Of a stretch of 64,000 nt of DNA, positions 46,376 to 57,620 are shown piece after piece. The position numbers were made by a program, and so were the translations under genes. The stretch's first letter is position 1. Every line of letters begins with the position of its first letter. The stretch is taken from assembly GCA_038503065.1 (NCBI GenBank), contig JBCAMK010000006.1:682001-746000 (forward strand), written 5' to 3'. The stretch comes from Paragyromitra xinjiangensis. Its lineage: Eukaryota > Ascomycota > Pezizomycetes > Pezizales > Discinaceae. The notes below the pieces were generated by a model. The model searched no databases. It had not been told where the DNA came from and saw only the letters and a list, made by a program, of their open reading frames with translations.

Positions 46376-48273
46376 TATTAAACTTTCGCATTTAAAAACT
46401 TGATGTTGTATAGTTATCCAATCCCTCCCAAAATTCACACCCTGCCGATCGATTGCCCTTATCCTTTCACGGGCATTCTAGTATTTCGGTGAAGTCACAA
46501 AATCTCACCCCTCCAGACAGACACATCATCGACTAACCCATACCATTAATATCCAGAGTCATTATCAACCGTTACCATAGACCTAGGGGTGCAGGTTTGA
46601 GGCCTTCACTAGGGCCCGCAGTTCGATAACTATTCGCATTTTCATTCGCATGCATGAATATGAGGGGTTATGCAACGCCACCAACAAAGATTAAAAACGT
46701 CAACATGTCATCGGCAGCAGCTGTAGCCGACCAATGTTATGGATTGCGCGCAGGCGCATTGCAGGGACTACGCTGAGTCGTGGGTTACACAACATTGAAC
46801 TTCCTCATTGGCCCAAGTTTCACTGAGTGAACTTGGGAGAGTAGGTACCCCACTCAAACTATGCAAAAAAGTCAAAGGACACACCCCCAAAAAACTATCC
46901 GGAGATCTTATCAAACGTGCAGCCGAGTTCTAGTTGATGCACCACGATCAAGGCTGGCCATACCCTTTATGTACTGAAACCATTGCAAATGGCCGACATT
47001 TATAATATTACAGTAGCCGGCACAAGTTCTGCAAATATTCGCTTAGCAACGAGGATGGAACGCCGATTTTTGAGATCAAGAAATAAGCAATATAGCCACC
47101 AAAATCGATGGGAAAAAATCCCTAAATTTTGCTAAAATAACAGAAAGCATAGGCTAGGATATTTCTCAAACTCCTTAGGTATTTACTAGTATCATTGTTG
47201 AAAATTTTTGCAAGTGGGATTTTTCATGATTGTTGCCAAGCAACCTGCTACTGGCAAAAGTTCTGCAAATTGGCGCCAAGCCTTGTCGAGGCAATAAGCT
47301 CTGGACAGAAACACTCAATTTCTCCTCCAAAACTGCCTCAAAGTGGGCTAGAAAATATAGAATAATATTCCAAAATATCATATTACCTTCTCCATCAGTT
47401 GGCAGGTGCTCATACCTCCTGGTTGTTGTGTTATGTGGTGATGGAAAAAGAGGTGATCCTTTTTGTTGCTATCCGCTAATTTGCAGAACTTTTGCCGGCT
47501 ACTGTAACTATTCCTACCTACATATAATACGATACTGTATTCTGTCGGAAGGAACATTATATAGGCCTAGCTAGCCTCCAACCTTCAGAACTTGACCAGT
47601 AGAATTCAAAATCGTCATCTGATGTTGAGCGATATATTTGTAGTATTTTGAGTCAACCTCATGTCGGCATTAGCTCTGATATCACCCATCATACTGCCAT
47701 GTGCGACATGGAAAATTGTCTGAGCGCATCTATTGCGAGGTAGATTTTATGTGCCAGTCAGCCTTACAGCGCTTAAGAATTCAGATTCTTAGGGTAATTT
47801 CTGCATCAAAGCATGAAATTCTGGGTCACAAAGATTCCCCCGCCTTTCACGAGTCATAGATTAGGTTGGTAAATAGGCTGTCTAGAGTATTGTATTATTA
47901 TCTATCCCCATAGCAGAAAATCCCTTGAATTATTATCTAAACCATCCGCTAGTTCTAGCTGCCGGCTCAACTGAAATAAACAACGTGCTGCATCACTTTC
48001 CTTTCTAGTATGAGGTTGAAAACATAGGGACTGTGGTTGTGTAACACTAGAGATGTGCCAATGCGTCTATGAATTGGGGAAATGGCCGGTTAGTATGCGG
48101 ACCACACCGGTAGATACGTGGTACTCAAGTATCTTCTCGTCTTGCACTTAGAATTAAAAAGTCTGTATTGATCCGGCATCCAAGTTTACACCACCGGCCA
48201 CCACAGCAGATACGGCGGATCTCCACACACAAAGTTTAGTCAATTCCTAGTGATAGGATTACAACAATACCCC
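46376..48273. other. Intergenic region with one element
   Basis: Apart from the element at 47011-47503 I see no gene. The ankyrin-vWA gene promoter should lie just before 48274. Confidence 0.4.
47011..47503. mobile_element. Element L, 493 bp
   Basis: CAGTAGCCGGCACAAGTTCT at the left and CAGTAGCCGGCAAAAGTTCT from the right end, both followed by GCAAAT. TA flanks. An internal copy of the same end motif (CTGGCAAAAGTTCTGCAAAT) sits at about 47251. No transposase visible. Confidence 0.75.
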
Positions 48274-50210
48274 ATGAGTATCTTCGACAAGATCAAGGAT
48301 CCTAAGCACGCGTTGAATGATGTCATCCAATACATCAAAGAAAACCCTCAATGCGTCCAAGACCGGTTGGATCAACAAACGCCTCTGCATTTTGCCATTA
48401 CGGAAGAGAAGCCTGAGATTGTTGAGGTTCTTCTTAGCGCAAGGGCAGACACAAACGCTCCTGATGGCCACGGACGAACCCCTCTCTGGTTAGCAGCCAG
48501 TGTAGGAGATGTCAAGATTGCAGAGATGCTCTTACCGCATAAGCCTAGCCCCTTGTCGAGCTGTTGTACCTGTAAATTGACTATACTCCACATTGCCGTT
48601 CAAAATAGACACCATGATATGGTACAATTTTTGCTCGAGACTTTCTACTACATCAAGAGGGAGAAATTTCTCGATGCCACCGATGCCAAAGGAGAAACAC
48701 CAATGTTCAAGGCCGCCAGAAATAACGATCTCGAAATGGTTGATATATTGATAACAGATAGCGCTTCAATAACCCACGCTCGGAAAGATGGCAAGACACT
48801 TAAAGCACTCTCTAATGATGGAAAGTTTAATGCAAGAACGCAGGAAAGATTCTGTAGCAAACCCGTGAGTAAGCCCACCGGCAGAACCTTGCCCTCCTCT
48901 TCCGGATATGGTACACCTGACCCTAACGCACTTATGACCAAAGCCTCCACAAACACCAGTTAAAACGGAGAATGGAGGCCAAGGCAACAAAAATAACATC
49001 TATGAGGGCGTCATTAGCGAGTGCGGAAACAATCATGACTTCCCAGGGAAACCATTCCTGCCTTGTTTAGTTAATCATGTCAGAGATAGAAAGCTCGAGG
49101 CGTTTTTTGGTGGGGATGACAAACGAAAATTGGCCCAATGTCTCTATCAATACGCTGCTGAAGCCGAGACGTTGTCTAAAAGTCTTAAGGTAGACGGCGT
49201 AATAATGGACTGGTTAGCGCCGCTAACATTGTATGACCTTGCCATATTGATTGGTTAGTTACTCTTTCAAGTCAAAATTCGAAGTCCAAAATAATGTAAC
49301 TATCTAGGATAGACGATAGTAGGTCAATGCCGGAAGCGGACGGTGGGAAGGGTATTGATGTTGTCCGAGGCGTTATCGAAGCCATCACTCACATTTACTC
49401 CTATAGTTGCAATGGCGAAAATGGCAAATCTCTGAGTATTAGGTTCATCAATAGTGATTCCGGCGGGGATAATGTCGATGAAGCTGGCGCGAAGAAGCTT
49501 CTTGACCAACATCAATATTCTGGCCCCACAAAAATCGGTACCCAGTTGAGAAACAAGATTCTTGTCCCTTTAGTGAAGAAAGATATGAAACGACCCTTGA
49601 TAGTGATCATTATTACCAGCAGCCCGGTAAGACTCCAGAGACTCCATTCCCTTTCCCACAACTTTTACCGTATGGACTAAGGAGATACTGCATACAATTT
49701 AGGCAACAGGGGAGAATAAGGAAGCTCTACCCGGAGTTTTGATAGATTGCCTGGAAAAAACAAAATCCTTCGCCGGCGGAGAATTTTGTTCGTATAATTT
49801 TCTTTTCGATGCCTCTGCACATTGGAAGTTGACCGGGGGCTGACTCTTTTTCTTCCTGGCTTCCCCAGCTGTCTCGTTTCAGTTCTGCACCGTTGGGGAC
49901 AACATGCTTGCATCTTTCATGCTGGAAGACCTCATGGCGAACCCAAAGTTACTTCCGCATGTTGATTGTCAGCTAGGTACCAACAAAAGGTTGCGATTCC
50001 ACTATTCCCCACCACTAACGCATGCATATCAGAGAACATCCATATTAACTATTCGGGAAACTTCACAAATAATAGTGAACTTGACAAGGTACACTAGGAC
50101 TTCTCTACCACGCATACCACTTTCTGCACTCTACTAAGCTAAGGGTGTACTTCCAGATTACGAGGTTGATGCTTGGGGGGATCAATCGAAAAGTGGTCTA
50201 TCATCCCTAA
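48274..50210 (+). CDS. Ankyrin-vWA protein, 515 aa
   Basis: Exons 48274-48910, 48960-49253, 49313-49626, 49703-49787, 49869-49976, 50033-50088 and 50157-50210. Phases agree and the joined frame has no stop. Start at MSIFDKIKD is preferred over an upstream Met eight codons earlier. Residues about 25-190 hold four to five ankyrin repeats (TPLHFAITEEKPEIVEVLLS, TPLWLAASVGDVKIAEMLLP, TILHIAVQNRHHDMVQFLLE, TPMFKAARNNDLEMVDILIT). A linker follows, then a vWA domain beginning LYDLAILIDDSRSM (metal motif Asp311, Ser313, Ser315) with Thr in SGPTKIG. The position matching the last Asp of the paralogue (ITDGE) reads ITSSP, so the metal site may be altered. The gene shares the vWA exon length and the following ...VGD/NMLASF-type region with 38667-40301, but has the ankyrin front instead of that protein's N-terminus and lacks its charged tail. 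Last two exons are less certain. Confidence 0.8.
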
Positions 50211-52194
50211 GCACTGACAGGTGCTCGAATACTGATATAATATATAACAGGACACTTCTAAATGATACCTTACCCTAGTTTTTATAATACCTAGGGTTCA
50301 AATATCCACAAATATCAAGGTAGTATGCGTGAAGTATACGTGTGCTACAAGATGGACCCTGTCACTTGAATTATGTCCCGCTTGATAATGCAAAGATCAA
50401 CGATGATATTTACTACAATTTGAACACCGCACGACGACCTACACCAGAATTTAGCTATTGTTTCTCCAATTTCCCACTATAACCGTGCCCAAAGAGATGC
50501 CCCGTTGAAATCCCAGGCGGGTGGGGTGGGCAGTGAATTAGCACCTCTAAGAAGACCATGAATATCTGAATAGCGACCAGTATCCCTTATTAGCAATCTA
50601 GTTTAAACTCACATTCGTAAGAGTTCTGCTTATCAGTTGATACGCTGCGCCTCAAACAATTAACATTCTTTGACTCAATATTATATAGCAAAAACATGAT
50701 AACTGACTACAATTCCACCAAGTTCTCACGCACAGAAGACTGAGGGATTTTTCCGACCATTAACTATACGAGAGTATCGCTTAACGCCGAGGGTTGCACA
50801 AATTTGAAAAGAAAATACGCGCAGTGCTCATCATGTGCTGTTGCAGGGGTATCACTGTGAGGTTGCACGGATTACAAAAAAACAAAAAATACGCGCAACG
50901 CGCATCATGCAAGTGATCGATAATTCTGCCAATCAAACCACAGGAGGTTTCAAGGAAACTTGAAACTTAGATTTTGCAGGATTTCCTGAAATAAAACCCC
51001 TCCTCCGATCCTCACAGATAGGAACCTGAAGAGAAATCATTAAAATCTGAAGACTATTGACGTTTAAGATGTTTATGGCGCTAGGGTCGCAGTTGGCAGA
51101 CGTTTGTCCTCCGGGTAACTGATTGAGCAACAAGGCTGGGCTGCAGTCTACCGAAAGTTTATTTCAATGTCGCCCCGGCAGAAAAGTCTTGGCACATGTA
51201 TCCCTTCACGGCCGCTTGAATTGAGATCACAATTTCTGTAGTAGTGGTAAAGTGTATACAACCTTGCATAATTTATATATATTACTCTTCTTTTCCCTTA
51301 TTGCTTAAATAGTTAGGGTGTTGGTAGACAGGAGCACCAGAGAGTTTCACGAGACCGTAGCCTTACGGCGTAGAATACGATGTCTGTATTGACGTCGAGT
51401 TGGAAACAACCCTCAACAATATTCTCTGTTTGGACCAGATCTAAAATCACTGAATGGTCGCCTGATCGTATGCATCAGTTTTGTGATTTCATAAAAGTCA
51501 AGGCAACAACACGTGCAGTTCAGCGCAAGTTATATTTAGCTGAGTAGCTACTCAGAATTCTCTGAAGGCGGGGCTGTGATGTGGAACCGCACACCAATAA
51601 ACCGGCCCCCACCACTCACCAATCCGAGAATCAGTAGAAGTACCAAATTCTCAATCTTTCACATACGGACTTTACCTTGATCAGTAAAGTTATCGATCGA
51701 TTGCAGAAGCTCCTGCCATGAGCACTGCATGTGCATTTCTTTTTAAAATCTGGGAACCCTACAGTATACGTGCGCCATGTTACGCTTGACGCCATCTCAC
51801 AAGCAAAAAAAGCCTTCGATCTACAAAGTAGCAATCAAGAAAAAACGTATTCTATTGGGAGTTAGTCTCGTGCCCAACCCCATACTACCAAGCAGCAGCC
51901 ATAGGCAGTAGGGGATGGGAACGAGCCTAATTGGGAGTACAGCGCCTGTTATCAATTGTCAAGCCCTACCTATTCTTGTTGTATTCCGCCTAAATGGATA
52001 TAGCTAATCTTTTGAGGTAGAAAATGACAAGTTACAATTATAACTCTTATGGGTCGCTTTCTGGCTTACCCGATATTCAGGAGTGCTGGGTCTTGATCGT
52101 GTATCGTAATAAGCCATTTGCATCGAACTTAACGGTCCTGGGAAAGATCTATCAGTTGCAGGGAGCGATTTAATGATTCATCTCATCAAATCTA
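50211..52194. other. Gene-poor stretch
   Basis: No gene supported. Near 50784-50911 there is a partly repeated unit, twice GAG(G)GTTGCAC followed by AAAATACGCGCA and CATCATG, about 90 bp apart. An A/T-rich stretch near 51270-51310 looks promoter-like, but no gene follows it. Confidence 0.4.
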
Positions 52195-52410
52195 CCGTAT
52201 TTTCTCGAAAATAACAAATACAACCAGACCGAGTCAATTGCTGCTAGATTGGCCGAGTGGGCGTTAAGGCTCAATTGAAGCCAGTTAAGAATCAAGACAA
52301 TCTGCGCATTTAACGTAGATAGTAAGGGTTCTGCTGCCTTGGTCAGTGATATTACCGTCCTACCATGTAGCCTCAGTCCAGTTGTATTTGTTATTTGCGA
52401 GAAAATACGG
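52195..52410. mobile_element. MITE-J, 216 bp, carrying a tRNA-like segment
   Basis: CCGTATTTTCTCGAAAATAA at the left and CCGTATTTTCTCGCAAATAA from the right end, matching through CAAATACAAC.GGAC. TA on both sides. Inside, ATTGGCCGAGTGGGCGTTAAGGC (52247-52269) closely follows the A-box and D-arm of class II tRNAs (Ser/Leu), and GGGTTCTGCTGCC (52326-52338) is a degraded B-box. It is a hybrid of a MITE and a tRNA-derived sequence. Confidence 0.75.
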
Positions 52411-52717
52411 TATACAACACAGAAGTCAATTAATCGTCGTGAGTATGATCTCCACGCACTCTCGACTTTAATAGTTTGAAGGTGTGCGGAGCCGTAGTTT
52501 AACAAAGGCAGCAGCTAGCTTTCTCTCTCCCAGCTAGGCGCGTTCGGCAAAAGCTATAACGATAGGGTTAAATTCGAGTGAGGGTTGTGCTCTTCACGAG
52601 CCGCGAGACACATCAGCGACTCGTAGGCAGCAGGAAACAACTGTCCTGGATAACTCTGCCTGCCTCCGAGGGAAAATCTGCGTAGCAAGGCGGTTTCTGA
52701 ACACTGGCAATAAAAGA

Positions 52718-54067
52718 TTACTCCGCCCGCCTCCTCAAGGGTCTCCCCTCTGCACCATCTGGCACATAATCTGGATCAAGTGTCTCCCCACGTCTCGTGT
52801 CTCTATGACGCTTCTTCAGGTCCTGCATCATCCTCGACAGCGCCATCTTTTCCCTTGCTTTGTCCAACATCCTTGCATAGAGAGCAAGATCGAGCCGTAG
52901 TACTCTACCATCCTTCACGTCCGGCAGCAGGTCTGTGATGCTCAAGTCGATATGGCCGGGCGCGACAGCAGGGACGATATCTGGGGGTGAGAGAATATTC
53001 TATCCGTTTGTCAGCCACAGGGAGTGAACAAATGAGGGATATGCAGTTGAACTCACGATTCTTGAGCCGACCTGGTATACGCCGGTGTCTTGGTTGTAGC
53101 GGTAGAGCTCTGCAAAGGCAGATATTGGGCCGACATAATGGTCCACCGCGCAGCCAGCGCGCAGGCGACGATACATTTCAGGGTTAAGGCCACCCGAGTC
53201 CTCGGCATTTGAATCACCCGAATCGCCTCCTGCCTCCTTCTCCCCCGGTTCATCCCCGGGAATCTGATGTTCCTCAACATGAATTAGGACCGCAAGTTGA
53301 ACACCGCCCTCGGAACGCTCGAGCCACTGCCGCACATCATCCAGCACCTCCTCATAACTCTGCGAGAAGCCCACCTCGAACACGACGCGCGGGAAAACGC
53401 TAAGGCCTCCGTCGTCAAGTGCGATATACGCATCCGGCTGCTTCTGAAACACGGGAACCCTGCGGCTGGCGGCGGGCGTTACAGCCTGGAAGGGAAGATT
53501 GAAGTCCTCGGCAAAGCCGAGCTCGAAGCGATCTTCTTCTGATTCGGTGATGATGTTTTGGCGCCCGAGGCGGCTGAAGGACTTGTGTAGAAAGGACTCG
53601 AGGGCGCTATGCGCGGCCTTGGAGATAGGGAAAACTCGGAGCGTGCAGGTTTGCGGATTATAGTCGTATCTGGTTTTGATCAGTAGGATATTCGGAAGTG
53701 AGGTGGGGAGTCGTCACCTCAAGCGGTCAGTCATTTTCCCAGGGGTTTTCTTGGGATGGTTTAGCTCGAGCTGGAAATTCTCGTAGTCAGGCCAGGAAAA
53801 GTTAGAAAGAGTTAAACCAGGAGTATCTGAGGTGCGATTAGTGATGTAGTTAAAGACGTCTTGCAGCAGGTTGTGGCAGGGTGGCAAAAGCGGGGGTGTA
53901 GGGGGTAGCTTCGGCTTGGGCCCAGAGAGGGGACGGCTACCAGCAGCCAAAGAGTACGGAGGCGATGGCGACGGTGAATATTTGCATGGGAGATGTATTT
54001 GTTTCAGAGATGACATGGCGAGGGAGAGTTGGTGAGAGTTGGTAGAGAGAAGATCGAGGTCTGTCAA
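52718..54067 (-). CDS. PD-(D/E)XK-like protein, 414 aa
   Basis: Exons 53718-54067, 53057-53669 and 52718-52999, phases 2 and 0; the joined frame (415 codons) is clean. A Pro-rich N-terminal region and a short conserved front (YDYNPQTCTLRVFPISKAAH) precede the core: QKQPDAYIALDD, PRVVFEVGFSQSYEEVLDDV and VQLAVLIHVEE. The order (Asp, then a beta strand ending in E-V-G, then a helix and another strand) is that of restriction-endonuclease-fold proteins common in fungal accessory genes. The lysine of the E-x-K motif is replaced by Gly, so nuclease activity is uncertain. The C-terminal exon is Arg/Lys/Asp-rich and helical. It may be nuclear given the basic end (KKRHRDTRR, RPLRRRAE). A second start at codon 18 is equally possible. 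Confidence 0.65.
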
Positions 54068-54487
54068 AGGGTTATCGTTGTGGTTACCCGGCCTGGCACC
54101 ATAAGAAGAAACCTTCGCTAACTAGGGCCTGTGGGATCGGAAGCTGTCACAGCCATAGGACGAGTCGTAGCTTTTATGTATACTAGAAATAAAGCTCACG
54201 TCCCCCGGTCGCTCTCTCTGCTACGGCAGTAAATGCATCAATCTACACATTGCCCATACAAATCTGAGGGGAAAAGGGATAAAATGATGCATTTACAAAC
54301 GAGTTTACTAGTGTATTTCTTAAGAAAGGCATTAAGAGATGTGTATCTGAGAAAGTCACTAGAAAAGGTATCAGTAAAGGCATCAGTAAATGGATACTGT
54401 GGAGGGTCGTCAGGAAAGTTGTAGGAGAATGTGTATTTGGGAATGTCGTTGGGGAAAAGCATCAGTAAAAGCATCAGTAAATGTGTA

Positions 54488-54944
54488 TGGTGCACGCGCG
54501 GATAAAACTGGACCAATCAAAGTTGGCTGTGGAACGCCCTTGTCTTACAATTCTTGGCTGGAGCCTCACGAAATCTTGGGAAGAAATCTCCAACTTGAAT
54601 ATCTCAACTCCTGATGCTCCTGAAGAAGGGGTTAGTTGAACATAGACTTTATACTAGTGTTAATACCGAAATCTAGCTTTAAAAATTGTGTTTGGAGTGA
54701 AACCACCCTGCATATATTTGATCATAAGCTCAGTATTCCTTGGAATGTTCCACTCTGTACTTTCCACAGCCAAAAGATAGGTTTTATTCCGCCACAGTCA
54801 CTGGCCCTTGTGCCTTATAAAAAGATACAGAGCTTGTTTACTATGATTCTAGATCTTGTATCTTTTCTTGAGTCATTTGGCTCACTATGGGGGTTGGAAT
54901 ATCGGGCGGAATATAGTGGTCCAGTTTAAGACCTGCGTGCACCA
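54488..54944. mobile_element. Element O, 457 bp, nested in element G
   Basis: TGGTGCACGCGCGGATAAAA at the left and TGGTGCACGCAGGTCTTAAA from the right, both running into ACTGGACCA. TA duplicated at the site: copy 1 of the host element has a single TA there. The internal text includes a 98-codon plus frame (54636-54929) with no domain I recognise. Confidence 0.75.
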
Positions 54945-54999
54945 TATTTGGCCGCTTTTCCGGAAAAAGTGGGCGATTTGAGAGGTTGAACTATATGAT

Positions 55000-55073
55000 T
55001 AATAGTGCAAGTGGTAAATAACCCAGTAGATATGCTAGATACTCCGGGTTCAACTCCTGGACCTGATTACTTT
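55000..55073 (+). other. tRNA-like segment inside element G copy 2
   Basis: AGTGCAAGTGGTAAATAACC, then CTCCGGGTTCAACTCCTGGA, a T-arm with five-base stem. Acceptor arms do not pair. Counterpart of 36795-36870, with several differences. Confidence 0.5.
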
Positions 55074-55482
55074 TGCTTCTGGCTCCTTTAGATTAAGGTT
55101 TGGAAATTCGTTAGGAAATGTGTATAATGTCCCTAATGATGCATTTCTTGATGGACTTCCTGATACCTTTCCCATACGAATCTCGCCGTGCTTTTAATGC
55201 ATTGCCCTACGACTTTCCAGATGCTTTTCCCACAGAAATAATTTATAAGGATCTAATGCATTTACTGCGCTGGTAGAGTTTAGACCTATTCGGTCTATAT
55301 CACTCCCTCGAATGTTTTAGGTGGCCATATGTTGATCCTCGAAACTGCATGGGGCGGAAGCATTGTAAACAAACCAGTACCCGACTCGAGAGATTTGACA
55401 AATTAGCATTAGCATGGTTTTCTGGTGACTTAAAAGCCATGGGCGTGCTTGCTTGTGCGGAAGAAAACACTAGTGATAATCC

Positions 55483-56274
55483 ATGACTATATTTAAGGTA
55501 AATCTAGTCATGATCCCCACCTCCAGCGCCGACTTTTCCTGGCTAGACGTTCTGGAGACTGGGTCCTTTGTGTTGGGACACCATGCAGCTCTCAAACACC
55601 ACTTTGGAAATATAGTTGCGAGCCGCGCTTTGCAATTAGGAATACTGGGCACTAAGAACATTGAGGGTTCACATGTTGTTAGCATCAGGGGCCGCGAGAT
55701 CATGGCGTCGCTATTCATCCCGCAGATGTTTGAGGTGGTAGTAAAGGAGCTCAAAGATTCTCATTCGTCACTTACTACTACTCATACTAATTCTGTCGAT
55801 CCTATGGATGGTGGCCAAGTTTACCGTGTTGACAGCCTCATTTAAGTGTGTGAGACTGCCTTGAAAGGACAGAAAGACCTTCAATGTCCATTCGAGAAAG
55901 CATGAGTACCCCATCACACTAATCTGGCTCAATCGGTAAAGCTTCATTGTTTAATTCAGCCTAGCCCTTAGTCCAGTCCGATAGAAAGGATAATTACTAT
56001 GTTCTACCAAGAAAAAGATTATTTGGATTCCTCAAAGCTTGAAGAATTTCACCGCAGCCTTGTCTTATTCATGAAACCCATAGGATTCGCGGAATATCTT
56101 GTTGACTTAGCTAGCAAGTATTCTGTCGATAATAAAAGCCCTCCTAGTGTTGCTAGGCCGAAACTGAAAATTCTTCGTGCTACTTTCTCACGATCTAGCC
56201 GGAGCTGGTTAGGTGCGATTTTAGGGTTACTCGATCCGCAAGAAAATAATATCACATCCAGGGTTTGGGCTTGA
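55483..56274 (+). CDS. Unassigned two-part frame
   Basis: Two plus-strand frames, 55483-55845 (120 codons; perhaps starting at the Met of MIPTSSADFSW) and 55999-56274 (91 codons), have ordinary protein-like composition (LETGSFVLGHHAALKHHFGN; LEEFHRSLVLFMKPIGFAEY). They may be exons of one gene or separate remnants. No intron joining them cleanly was found and no domain is recognised. Confidence 0.3.
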
Positions 56275-56746
56275 GTAATCACTAATTATTTGCGCGATCT
56301 CTAAATCGAAATCCTACGACAATATACTTTCGTCAAAATGCTTCTACTAGTTGCAGGACTGCACTCAAGGTGTGCGCAGGTTCGAGCCTGCTACACCTGG
56401 GGTGTCACGGCGGGTTGGGTAGGTTCTGAAGCAGAAAGAAAGGACCCCAAGCACCCCAACCAATATTCCCCTTATCCAACCGCCAAAGTAGTACGTCATT
56501 GGTTCTCATAACATCACCCAAGGTTTGCAAGGCAAAAAGCTATCAACGAAGGCATGGCATAACTGGAATCGTATCCGGACGTAGGGCTATTGTGGATAGA
56601 TCTAGATCGTTTTTCCTTTTCGTTGCCCGTTGCTCGTTGCAGCATGAGCCCTCGCTCCCCGTTTTGAGAATTGTAGGTACTATAATCATTGTCTCGACCC
56701 TGTACATTCTAGCCGGTTATATCAAAATAATATTAGTAAATAAAAG
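56275..56746. other. No gene seen; isolated tRNA T-arm-like motif
   Basis: GCAGGTTCGAGCCTGC at about 56367-56382 has the sequence and pairing of a tRNA T-arm. A D-arm-like GGCTCAATCGGTAAAGC lies 440 bp upstream at about 55926. No acceptor stem or anticodon arm joins them. Confidence 0.35.
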
Positions 56747-57000
56747 CCGTATGCACTGTGAGTTTGATAAGTTCTCATTGGCCCGCTTGGGCTTAGCTTA
56801 GGTCAACCCATGTAGAAAGCAGAACTACATGTAGAGACCCTTAGTGTGTACTTATCTTTCGTCGTGCTCACAAAAAACATATTTTGGTCTTTCCAGATTT
56901 TTGAGAAAATATAATGCTCTGAAGTTTCCGTTTATTGACTCTGTAAACATGTATTCCCTTAGAATCCAGCCGCAGGCCGGCGCCGGACGTAGCTTGTAGA
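56747..57000 (+). repeat. Dispersed repeat P, copy 2
   Basis: Matches 5458-5750 in order and orientation: GTATGCACTG.GAGTTTGATA, TCTCATTGGCCCGCTTGGGC, TCTTTCGTCGTGCTCAC, GCCGCAGGCCGG, GGACGTAGCTTGTAG. It lacks the tandem GGGCTTGGCT array of copy 1. Confidence 0.6.
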
Positions 57001-57620
57001 GCATGAACACATCAACACTCGCCTGATGGAAGCACTGGAGATTGTTGTCTGTAGCCCTTTAGCCCAAAGGAGATGCCCACAACCGAAAGATGTTCATCCT
57101 GTTGAAAAGAGGAGTGATGATGAAAGATAGATAGACGTTGTATTGAGTGATAACCTAGCGAAGAGACATGAAGTAGCAAGTACAGATATATATAGACAAA
57201 CCCCGCCACTAGCTTCCCGCTAGTGGCCACACTAAGAACCACGAAAGCATACTTTACAACACGTCCGAACAACTGGAAGCTTCGCACCCAAAGAATACGA
57301 TTGTAGAAAGCAGCGGGTTGGGGCCTAGGGCTAATGCGATTGTTAGGTTTGTGGCTGCCGGAGGAGCTTAAAGCCCTAACGTCACGGGAAGACCTGACTA
57401 AGTGGTCGAGACTTGGCACTAGCATATAAAATCCTGTGGCTTGGTGATGTGAACACAAGAAACACACTAAGCCTAATTGGGTTTGGTTCGAGACAAGCTT
57501 CTTCTCATCATTATCATAATAAATCTTCTTTTTAAGCTTGTCTCTAGATTCCGTGCTGCGAGAGCCGTATCCGAGAGACCAGGGATTTACCTGGTGTGAC
57601 TTCCGTGGATGCAATTAATA
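57001..57620 (-). mobile_element. Possible LTR-like or promoter-bearing fragment
   Basis: On the minus strand, a TATATATAT box (about 57186-57194) is followed by CTGTACTTGCTACTTCATG, nearly the same as the stretch after the TATA box at 4205-4213. The 200-codon minus frame running through here has no recognisable domain and is probably non-coding. Class and ends are uncertain. Confidence 0.35.

Larger units (their letters stand above)
54223..55273. mobile_element. Element G copy 2, interrupted
   Basis: Reverse-orientation relative of 36481-37258. It begins TACGGCAGTAAATGCATCAA followed by CACATTGCCCATACAAATCTG and ends TTTACTGCGCTGGTA. It includes the tRNA-like piece at about 55000-55073. A 457 bp element (54488-54944) has inserted into a CAGTAAATGTGTATTTGG site that is still empty in copy 1. 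Confidence 0.75.

Noticed and set aside
48259..48956. Minus-strand frames opposite the ankyrin-vWA first exon
   Set aside because: Shadows of the ankyrin-coding strand, which has clear TPLH repeats.
55926..56385. A split tRNA gene
   Set aside because: A D-arm-like and a T-arm-like motif are 440 bp apart and no acceptor or anticodon stems pair; far longer than any tRNA intron.
57012..57614. 200-codon minus frame as a gene
   Set aside because: No domain, composition like non-coding DNA, and it runs through an apparent TATA box and repeat boundary.
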